Shown here: in pieces, positions 46,159-55,829 of the stretch
Position numbering within the stretch: position 1 is the first letter of the stretch
How the letters are laid out: every line of letters starts with the position of its first letter
Origin: Neoscytalidium dimidiatum
Lineage: Eukaryota; Ascomycota; Dothideomycetes; Botryosphaeriales; Botryosphaeriaceae
DNA length: 64,000 nt
Assembly: GCA_037367355.1 (NCBI GenBank)
Contig: CM074695.1
Location: 558,001 to 622,000 of the forward strand
Direction: 5' to 3'
Translations under genes and position numbers: made by a program
Notes under the pieces: generated by a model
The model's input: only the letters and a program-made list of their open reading frames with translations
Told to the model about the DNA's origin: nothing
The model's database searches: none

Positions 46159-47254
46159 ATGCCTGTCACTCTCAAGGAGTTCGAGGCCGTTTTCCCGCAA
46201 TTGGTCGAGGATCTGCTTGCGCACTGCAAGCAGTACAGCCTTCCCGACAATGCCCTTGTCTGGTTCAAGAACGTATGCGCATGGCACCATTGGCAGAGCG
46301 CAATGCTTGGAAGCTGACTTTGAGTGTCAGAGCTTGAATCACAACACTGTTGGCGGCAAGTGCAACCGCGGCATGTCCGTTGTCGACACCTCGTCCCTCC
46401 TACTCGGCCGCGACCTGACCAAGGATGAGTTCTTCCACTCAGCTACTCTCGGCTGGATGATTGAGCTCCTCCAGGCCTTCTTCCTTGTCTCCGACGATAT
46501 TATGGATAGTTCCAAGACCCGTCGCGGTAGCCCGTGTTGGTACCTGATGCCTGACGTTGGCATGATCGCCATCAACGACGCTTTCATGCTCGAGTCGGCA
46601 ATCTACATCCTGCTGAAGAAGTACTTCCGCCAGAACAAGAGCTATATCGATCTCGTCGAGCTGTTCCATGAGGTCACCTTCCAGACCGAGCTGGGCCAGG
46701 CTTGCGACTTGATCACTGCTCCGGAGGACAAGGTGGACCTAGACAACTTCTCACTTGAGAAGTACACTTTCATCGTCATTTACAAGACCGCCTACTACAG
46801 CTTCTACCTTCCCGTCGCCCTTGCCTTGTACTTCTGCGACAAGGCTACCCCCAAGAACCTGCAGATCGCAAAGGACATCCTCATTCCCATGGGGGAGTAC
46901 TTCCAGATTCAGGATGATTATCTCGACAACTTTGCGGATCCAACGATGTTGGGCAAGATTGGAACAGATATTCAGGACAACAAGTGTTCGTGGCTGGTCA
47001 ACCAGGCGCTTAATATCGCCACTCCCGAACAGCGCCAGGTGTTGGAGAAGAACTACGGCCGCAAAGATGCCGCCGCCGAGGCTGAGATCAAGAAACTCTA
47101 CGAGGAACTGAACCTGAAGAAGGTTTATGAGGACTACGAGGACAAGCGTGTCAGCGAGATCAAGGATCTGATCTCCAAGATTGACGAGAGCGAGGGCCTG
47201 AAGAAGGAGGTCTTTGAGGAGTTCCTCAGAAAAATCTACAAGCGCAGCAAATAA
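46159..47254 (+). CDS. ERG20: Farnesyl diphosphate synthase
   Basis: Condenses DMAPP and GPP with IPP to make FPP for sterols, dolichol, ubiquinone and protein prenylation. Exons 46159-46272 and 46331-47254, intron 58 nt; 345 aa, the standard length. First aspartate-rich motif DDIMD at 93-97 followed by SSKTRRG; second DDYLD at 233-237 followed by [13 protein letters not shown]; both complete. C-terminal KIYKRSK matches fungal Erg20. The intron sits between WFKN and [14 protein letters not shown], an expected junction. The start gives a normal N-terminus ([18 protein letters not shown]). Divergent from APC8. Confidence 0.98.
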
Positions 47255-48091
47255 GCGCATGTATGACAGCACACTATGATTTTCGAGGTTTCCACACTGC
47301 CTGCATCTGGGCATTTTAATACTCTTCCAAATTGCTGCAGATGTAGATGAAATTAATAATAGAACAGATACCCTTCCATGCGTAATTCGCAAGCATTGTT
47401 CTTTGATCGATCTGGATAGAACATGGTGAAAAGGAAAAAAAGAAAAAAGCCAGAGGCGCCGCATGGATAATTCTCACTCCCCATCCTTTCACATTATTAC
47501 CCCTCTAGCGTGCAATTTGGCGGGAAGGAGACACGCACTGAATTTCGTAGACCCTACACTCAATGCAGGGATCGAATAAATTCCAACCCTTTCCTTTCTC
47601 CGCCCTTGCTTCTTCCTCGAATCTCTCCTCCAACTCCAATTTTCGTATACATCATCCACTGGGTTGAAATTGGCGAATTCGGTGGCGGTTCGGAGGACGA
47701 GGGTTTCGCCTCGTCCGACTGCTTAAGCGACTATAAGAACTATCCACTGCAGCAATTTGCGATACATAGGCCTAAACCCCCCCCCGACGATTCTTCAAAC
47801 CCGTGCCTACTGGGACTCTATGTCCTCTGGATTAAAATTGGCGGCTGAAATCGGGCGGCAGTGCAGCCAACGAGATGTTCCGCCAAGACCGCCCCATGGG
47901 CTGTGTTGTGGGGGCTGATCCTACACCTTATCCCAGCCGGAGGTCTCAAGGACTTTCCAATGATTTCTTCTCATAATCTTTCTTTCCGTCACATATAGAT
48001 CGCATCACCTACTTCTCAGAGACACCCATTCTGAACAAACAGAACAGAAATCGCCGGTCACCTCATCCTGCCTGGTCTATTGATCGGTACC
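47255..48091. other. Intergenic ERG20 3' flank and kinase-LIM promoter
   Basis: About 840 nt. Includes a pyrimidine-rich tract (about 47583-47637) and a C run near 47776-47783. No ORF recognised. Confidence 0.4.
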
Positions 48092-51000
48092 ATGAATGGG
48101 AGGTCTGTAACCTCAGCCTCAGCCTTGTCGATTGAGGAGTTCGAAAATGCTGTTTCACCACTCTTTGAGTCAATATCCCTAGCAGCAGCCAAGGGCGAAA
48201 TCCTAGACGAAAAGATATTTGATAAACTCAGCGGGCTACTGACATCAGTTGGAAAGCCAGCATGGGCGGACCGGCCGAGGACGTACACCGTCCTGCGTCT
48301 GATCAATCGTATCGACGCCATGAACTTTTTTGTTTTCAACGGCTTCCTCGACATTCAACTGCCTTACTCTGATCGCCGTTTACCGGGAGAGCTTACTGGG
48401 AGCTGTCGGCACATGTTCTTGGAAAAACAATCAATAGTATTGACCGGAGCCAACGAGCTCGAGCTCGAAAAAGGCCGTCATCGACATCTGAACGTGGATG
48501 GAGACACATTCTTCATGACGTTAAATTACCTCGGCGCTGGCAAATTCGGCCGGGTTGACCATGTTCGCAGTAAACTGTCTCTCGAGGAGTACGCCCGAAA
48601 GAGGATTGCCCGTGCCAGGACTTTCACCGGCGACAAGGCCGCCATGCGGATGTTTGAAAACGAGCTCACCAATCTCAAACGTCTGCGCCACCACCATCTG
48701 GTCACATTCGTCGGATCGTACACAGACCCACGTTACATCGGTATGCTTACGACGCCAGTCGCCGAGTGTGATCTTCAACAATTTCTTCAAAAGGGGCCGT
48801 CGAATCCATCGCTGTTACGCCAGTTCTTCGGCTGCCTCTGTTCTGCAGTACAATACCTGCACAGCCAGAAATGCCGTCACAAGGACATCAAACCAGGGAA
48901 TATCCTTGTGAGAAAAGGGACTGTTTTCGTTACTGACTTCGGAACGGCACTGGATTGGAGTGACAAATCGCGCGGCTCAACCTCCGGGACGACTGGTCCT
49001 TTTACGCCTCGGTTTGCTGCTCCGGAGGTTCTTAGCTGTGGCAGGCGAAATGAATCCTCGGACATTTGGTCTCTAGGCTGTGTATATCTTGATATGATGG
49101 TAAGTTGATAGCTCTGATTCAGTACAGTGACTGATTGCGCAGAAAGCTGCAATCGGATAGAACGCACGTGCATTACGCTGACTTTCCGAAGACAGTGATA
49201 AAAGGAAAACGCATTGACGACATGTTTTCATTTTTCGAGGACCACGGAACTGGCCACCGCACAGCCCCCAACAACATGGATGCTCTTGAGCAATGGCTTG
49301 TCAATCTGGAAAGCATGGGATCGAGCGACAAAGCTCCTATTTCGTGGATTCGATCTATGCTTCAGCATTCCCCTATCGCACGGCCAAATGCAACTGAACT
49401 GCTGGACGTGATCCTCCTCTACGAAGATGAACATTTGTACTATGGCGATTGTTGCACACCAGAAGAGGACTGCTGTAGCACCTATCAGGGATCAGTCTTT
49501 GCTGCTGGAGGCTTTCTCACTCCTGATCCGACGGACAGCTCGATACAGCTTGTTCAGCATTTCGATTCGAATGTCGCGATCCAGGAAGCGGATTTAGCCT
49601 CAGTACAGCCGCTTACAACGGTTTCCGCCGATGCCGGCCTCGTGGAAGTTGGCCCAAGTCAGGCAAGAACGGGCAGCGAGAGCTCTCCTAAAGAAAATAC
49701 AGATCAGACAATTGTGCCTAAAGAAAATAGAGACGCCTCGCCAGCCCAGGATAGTGCATCAACACTCATGCGACTCGACACCAAAAAGCTCTACGGACAA
49801 ATGGAGCAAGATTTCCAAAATGCCAGAAAGACCATCGAACAAATAGCCATCCAACCGTGGACCACAACGAGACTCTTCAGTATTCCCGGGCCGGTCTCGT
49901 GTAAAGAAACCTTGGAAGAAATTGCTCCCTTTAAGCATTGGGACCGGAAACTGTTCTCAGTAACGGTATCTGGCCGTCCTTTCGATACTTTTGCTTTTGG
50001 TCATTGGTTTTGTCGATGCGTTGCATCTTCCTTGGGAACCACTGGACTATCTTTCAATCTTGCAGGTCGCATATGGTTAGCCATACTGGTCTTAGAACTC
50101 AGGATTGTTATGCAAACTGAATTGCTGCACATCTCAGAGACCACGAACACAAAGAGCAGACCCGGTTTCACGTTTCCGTGGATTATCGTCGAGACTGACA
50201 TGGATGAGTTTAGGAAGATACACAATCGGTGCAAGAAAGCATGGGATACTACGAAAACTACTTTACTGTAAGGCCGGTATCTAGTTTGTCTTCTTCACGG
50301 AACTGACGTATGACACCAACAGCGAATTCAGCGACTTAGCATACGAGGATTCTGCAAATATCTTGTCACCTGAGGTCCACCATCTTCATTCTACGCAATC
50401 GGAGCCTGCAAATAGCCAAATGTATATAGAAATGGTGCTACAACATGGCCTCTCTTCCCTCTTCGCAGAGCCGATTGGAGATCTTGAACGTCATTACGCG
50501 GAGGCTTGGTTTTCTTTACCTCAGGACATGCTATCATACACGTGAGGGAATTTGTCATCTCCATGTGTGAACATCCACTGACCACGCCTTTGCAAACACT
50601 AGCGGTAGCCTCGCCGATACTAAAACACACAAGCCGGTCAACGAACAGCCTGAAGCACCTTCTAGAGACTTGCCCGAACCTGTTCTGAAATCAGAAAGGA
50701 TATCCCCAGACTCTTCATTTTCCTGTTCAAATGATTTAGACCATTGTACGCGCTGTCGTGAGGTAATCTTCCTACGGAAAGGTCTTTAGCCACGAAGATA
50801 TCCGCTAACAACCATCAGATTCTTGAAGAAGGTGTAGCATGGGAGCTGGGTAAGTTTGAGGTTAAATCGCGATGCTCTTAACGTGAAAAGTCGCTAAGTT
50901 GGCATCTCATAGCTGGCAAGCGGTGGCATATCAATTGTTTCCTCTGCACTTCTTGCGGAACCTTGTTGGACGGCGACGCAAACCTTCTCCTTCTTGGCGA

Positions 51001-51424
51001 TGGATCCCTTCTTTGCAACAACTGCATTTACAGCTGCAACGCCTGCGGTAATAAGATCGAAGACATTGCGATCTTGGCCGGCGAACAAGCTTTCTGCGCT
51101 GGTTGCTTCCGCTGCAGGAATTGTAAGGAAAAGATTGAAGATCTCCGATATGCGAGGACCTCGCAGGGTATTTTTTGCAGGTCCTGTCACGAGCAGTTGT
51201 TGGCTCGTCGGCGAAAAAAGATGCAAAGCTCCCTTTCCGTCCCAGACACGAAGAACAGCAGTCATCCGGGTGTTGGTTCTGACCCGAGAGCCTCGAAGGA
51301 ACTTCCGACGCGGAACGGTAACCGAGTGTCTAAATTTTTCAGGAGTCGTGTACCAAGGATAGTAGGATTGAGGCAACCCGGATTGGACAGTCTCAAGGAA
51401 GTGGGCGACGAGCAGGAAAGATAA
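48092..51424 (+). CDS. Protein kinase with C-terminal double LIM domain
   Basis: Predicted signalling protein of 1016 aa. Exons 48092-49099, 49147-50267, 50323-50541, 50603-50762, 50819-50849, 50913-51424; every junction keeps frame and introns are 47-63 nt with CTGAC/CTAAC branch sites. Residues 1-140 match a helical N-terminus I associate with a Pezizomycotina kinase family (GKPAWADRPRTYTVLRLI). The kinase domain follows (about 143-340): GAGKFGRV, Lys in YARKRI, HKDIKPGNIL with catalytic Asp, DFG, APE; it looks active. A Ser/Glu-rich region and an unassigned block (430-780) lead to two LIM zinc fingers (about 831-939): CTRC, HINC, CTSC, CNNC, then CNAC, CAGC, CRNC, CRSC. The LIM exons have no start codon of their own. 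Two adjacent genes wrongly merged remains the alternative. The acceptor of intron 1 is AAAG rather than CAG to keep frame. Tail to tail with the ferric reductase. Confidence 0.68.
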
Positions 51425-51431
51425 CCAAGAA

Positions 51432-52650
51432 TTACCACAACCATGAGTAGCGAGCACCTCCCCACACACGGGGGTGGGGAAAGCGAGTGGCGACGAGCAT
51501 GACGGTGGTGGTCAGGGTCGCGACGACGCCCCAGATCCACCACGGCATCTTCTCGTTGGCGGCGAAGTTGCCGTTCTGGATGTAGAGGGCTAGCGCGAGG
51601 ATGGAGTGCAGGATCGCGTGGATGCCGAAGATGCGGGCGAGCCAGCGGTGGAGCAGCAGGTAGGTTGAGTGCGACCAGTTGCTGAGCCAGAGGAGGATGT
51701 TGTTCCTGCCTGCGAAGAGGATGACCAGGGGTAGGATCGCGAAAGCCAGGACACCTGTGCGCCACATCACGTAGGCCAGGATTTCTTGGGAGGTGTTTGC
51801 GTACCACGCGTGCGGGTTAACAGTCTCGTAGCCGGCGGCGGTTAGAATGACATTGAGGATAACCACTGCGGCTATGTAAAGGCCCTGCCCGGCAGTAGGG
51901 GCGTTGCCGAGTAGATATGGAAGAGGATGGACGTGGTAGGTTCCGATGATTGCCGGATACACGATGTAAGGTCTCATCTTTTCCAGAACGGTCGTCATGA
52001 ACGGAAGGTAGCCCAACCACGTAAGTGCGATGGGTATTGAAAACCCTGTGACGAGAATCACAATGCTAAATGGTACCCTTTCCGTTAGCAGCGGCCTATC
52101 GGAGAGCGAATGGCGTATGAGTAGAACGGAAGACATACCCGAATGTAGCATGCAATGTCTCCTCATGGATGACGGAACGCATGGTATTATATTGAATGGC
52201 CCACAGGGAATCGTTGGTCAAGGCGGTGAAATTCAGAATATCATCACTGTTGAGTACGCGCGTTGGCGGCTGAGTGACATTCTGGAGAGCCTGAGCATAA
52301 GTCCACTTTGGGGGCACTTTCGGATCTGAAGTGGCCTGACTCTCCCAAAAGAGATCCAACGTCGAGACAGGGACATGATCCGGGCTACATCTAGTGTCCA
52401 TGCACCATGCAAGGGTAGTCAAGTACGCTGTGTCACTCGCTTGGCATTCGGGGGACGTCATGGGACTGTTGTCGGTCATATCGTGGCTCATCTCCATGGG
52501 GTCGGAGCATGACAGCATGTTGGACCATATGGTTGTACCACAAGCGTGAGCACAGAACGGGTCGTACGGTGCTTGATCGTACCCGACGAGGGCATAGACT
52601 GGGTGAAACAGAAGCAGCCATGCTGCGGAAAAGATGGAAACTTGTTTCAT
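51432..52650 (-). CDS. Ferric reductase-like transmembrane protein, C-terminally truncated
   Basis: Relative of fungal FRE metalloreductases, which carry electrons across the plasma membrane to reduce iron. Exons 52139-52650 and 51432-52077; intron 61 nt with GTATGT donor and GCTAAC branch site; 385 aa. Start 52650 gives a signal peptide (QVSIFSAAWLLLF to YALVG). A Cys-rich extracellular part with several N-glycosylation sites follows, then hydrophobic helices of the ferric-reductase domain with candidate haem histidines (LLLHRWLARIFGIHAILH). The frame stops soon after WWIWGVVATLTTTVMLVATR. The FAD-binding and NADPH-binding domains (usually another 250-350 residues) are missing, and downstream DNA is the end of the kinase-LIM gene. 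Without these domains it should not be an active reductase; likely a pseudogene remnant. Confidence 0.75.
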
Positions 52651-54058
52651 GTTGGCGCTGAAGCGTGGTGGCCACATAGAGACTTGCAGCTGGGAGCGCA
52701 TGCCTGCAACCTCTTTATGTTTGGGAAATTGCGGGACAAGATAAGTCAAAAGCCTCTTGAAATACTCTTAGCTTTGCGTGAGAATGAGGCAGTTTTGACC
52801 TTTGCGTCTACAAAAGAGTAACCCATCAATACTCTGTCGGAAACTAGAATATTTCACGCCACTTAGTTTAGAATTGAGAGAATTTCAAGCCGTTGCGCCT
52901 CCATGCCAGAGCGTGTATGAGGACGGGTAACGCTCGCCGGAGACTTTGGTTTTCTATGGTCTGAAAATGCGGAGTCGATCTGACTCTACCAATGAGTGTT
53001 AGTGTCATAAAAGCCATGGCTTTTACCGGTCTGCTATCTAGAGAAAGCTGGGCCAGAGCTTACTGCGTAGTTCTTCGCGTAGCCTTTCCGCGCTAGCTTT
53101 TTTGAGCAATCACAATGAGCAAGTTTGAGCTTGTTCTTCTGATATGGACCATACCTTGACCAAGCCTGTGATAATCGCGTCTTATCACAATTGCTACACG
53201 GACTATTAGGTTCAGAAATGGCGTTCCTAATAGCTTATCGTTCGTACTTCCACCATTGCTGCAACGAAGAACTCTCGAGTAGCTTCGAAGAGCACACATT
53301 AAGCTGCATAAAACTAGTGTTTTTTTTTTTTTTTGAGGTTGTACTGAAATTTAAAAAGCAGGAGGAGTGGTTCATAACCAAAGGCGATAGGATTGCGGAT
53401 GCCGCCCTAAATGGAATCGTCAGCTGCAACGAAATTAGTTAGGGGGGGGGGGGGGGGTTGCTGCTTCTCAAATATATACACTCTTCCATCGCCCTGATCA
53501 ACCTCTAGTTTCCCATGCCGAAATATGTCCAGCCTTTGTTCAGTCTTTAGAATTGCCATCTTTGGTAAATATTCTCTAGTTTGCCCATCCAGGTCAAGGT
53601 AGCTTCAAATTGTTAAACTCCAACGCTAAACTTATGCACAACAATGATGCTGGGTGTGATCCTGTTCGTATGCACTGGCGCCAAACGGAAGTTCTTCTGT
53701 TAATGTTTGTCTGCGCAGGCATTCTCCTGATCTCCGTAATCGTTAGTGGCGACAACATTAACAGCGGCATACCCTGAAGGCCACACGAAGAACATGGGAT
53801 CACTCCCACCAATATCTTCTGAAAAGCCTGCCAGCCTACTGGAAGGCTATAAGTGTCCCAGATAGCAGTGATAGCTCAAGTGACAGAAGCGACCCGCGCT
53901 GCCGAGTATCCTTGCAGTCCACAATCAGTACGGATCTTGAGAACTCTTCAAAAAGAGACCTTGGCCGTGCCTTGAAGTTGTAGTACCTTCTAAGGATTGT
54001 AACATGCACAAGAACCCGTAACATTGACTGTGGGCCGCAGTACCCCGCTTTACTACAT
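52651..54058. other. Intergenic, AT-rich, upstream of reductase and downstream of GH5 gene
   Basis: About 1.4 kb. Contains a 15-nt T run (53320-53334) and a 16-nt G run (53442-53457). Short frames only; nothing recognised. Confidence 0.5.
53442..53457 (+). repeat. G16 homopolymer run
   Basis: Sixteen consecutive G residues directly after TTA. Its length in a consensus sequence is uncertain; such runs are hard to sequence and can form quadruplexes. Confidence 0.8.
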
Positions 54059-55829
54059 TTAATACCCACTGCACGGATTCGCCGCCAACTGCGCATTCAA
54101 GTTCTTACTCACAATGCCCGCCTTCAGAAGCCCTGCAGAATAGTCAATTTAGTATGATAACCTTTCCCTCTTCGACACGGAAGCCAATTTTTTTTTTTTA
54201 AAAAAAAAGAGAAAAAGTAAGGAAAAGAGAAAACCGCACCTTTATAGCTCCACTGCAACCAATTCTCAAACCCCTCCCCGCCCTCGACCCTCCAACTCCA
54301 CCACACCCACCCCACCGTCCTCTCGTAGCTCCACTGCTGCGCCGAGAAGTAGCCGCTCCAGAAGCCGGCGTTCTCCGCCTCGGGCGTGAACCCGGCCCCC
54401 GTCTGCGCCAGGCTGGCCGCCCACTCGCCCACGAACTTGGCGCCCCCGCCCTGCGTCCGCGTGCGGCGATCGTCCGCGCACGCGTACGCCAGCACCTCGG
54501 CCGGCGCCTTGCCCGCGGCCGGCGCGGTCTCGTAGTTGTGGTCGTCGAAGAGCAGGGCCTCCTTCTGCGCGGCGGTCAGGTGCGCGGCCGGGTCGGTCGC
54601 GCCCGAGAGGTCGTGCCAGAGGTCGTCCATGATGGTCAGGGTCAGGGCCGACGAGGGCGGGGTGGAGAGCGCGGATTCGGCGCCGCGCACGGCGTCGATG
54701 GCGGAGCCGTAGTAGTGCTCCGTTGTCCAGCGGATGTCCGGGTCGGAGGGGGAGTTGAATTTGGGTTCGTTGAGGAGGCCGAGGGCGCCGACGGTGCGGA
54801 AGGAGGGGTCGGTGTGGATGGCGGTGGTGAGCCAGGCGAGGAAGTCCTGGAGGGAGGGGTTAGTGAGTGGGGATTGGGGAGGCGGTTTTTCTTGGAGGAC
54901 TTGCGTAGGCGCGGTTGGATTGGTAGTCGGATTGGTAGAAGTAGGGGTTGTCCGAGTACTGGGTGGAGGAACAGAAGATGGAAGTGAGTTTATCTGTTCC
55001 GCTCCAAGTTGAGGTGCTCACGTTCATACGTTACCAGTAAACGGCTGATTGGCATTCTGCGTACCAGGGGCGCCATGCATCTCTGGGAGCACGGCATTCG
55101 TCGATCAGCAACATGCAGCAGAAATCCAATCAAAGCTACCACGGCTAAAAGAAACCTCACGCATACTGACCGATTATGACGTACATGCCCTTACTTGCCG
55201 CCTGTCCGCACAAGCTTTGCAAGTACGCAAACCCGCCTTTCGGGAAATACTCCCCGCTCTCGACGAGGTCCTCCTTCATCCACCACCCCACCGGGATCTG
55301 CACGGCACAAGATTCACGCATCAGCCAAAGAAAAGAGTCCCCAGAACCTCTCAGCCCTATCCGCCACATCCCGGAAAAAGCGTAACCTTATCTCAACCCT
55401 GATCATCTGGGAAGGAAAACAAATTCCCCTTCCATGTCATGTGGATCAACTCACCCTAACGCTATTCAACCCAGCCTCCACCATCTCATCCAGATCACTC
55501 TCCGTGATCCAAGTCTCCCAATGCCCCTTCCACGCCTCACTCGCTTTGTCGATGTCTCCACCGTAAGCGTCTTTGATGCACTGGAACTCCGCTTTCGCCT
55601 CGCCGCAGCCGAGGGTGGACCATGCGTCGCGCGCCATCCATGGCTCGATGATGAAGAGAGAACCAAGATTTACTCCACGGATCTTGGTCGTCGTGCTGAA
55701 AGGGGGAAGGGATATGCCGGAGGGAGGGGATGTGGGGAGCCATGCTGCTGTGAGGGTGGGGAGTAGGGTGAAGAGGAATAGGGGAAGTGGAGGGAGAGGG
55801 GAGAGCAAGAGTATAGAGAGCATTTCCAT
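54059..55829 (-). CDS. Secreted exo-beta-1,3-glucanase, glycoside hydrolase family 5
   Basis: Cell-wall or nutrient glucan hydrolase. Six exons: 55455-55829, 55171-55297, 55030-55082, 54905-54958, 54240-54846, 54059-54132; 429 aa, normal for GH5_9-type glucanases. Signal peptide to about residue 30. Landmarks: [19 protein letters not shown] joined to IPVGWWM across intron 1, MHGAPGTQ on a 53-nt exon, LLNEP with the acid/base Glu230, KFVGEWA with the nucleophile Glu344, and a C-terminal GLLKAGIV to CSGY. Intron 4 (54847-54904) begins GCAAGT: a GC-AG intron with CTAAC branch and CTCCAG end. The 5' edge of intron 3 could be GTATGA at 55029 (chosen, keeps frame) or GTAACG five bases earlier with a different acceptor. 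Intron 5 holds a T/A homopolymer pair. Both catalytic residues are present, so it should be active. Confidence 0.87.

Noticed and set aside
50894..51807. Minus-strand frames of 181 and 191 codons beyond the ferric reductase stop, considered as its continuation
   Set aside because: They are antisense to the LIM exon or out of phase with the reductase, and show no FAD (HPFT-like) or NADPH-binding motif.
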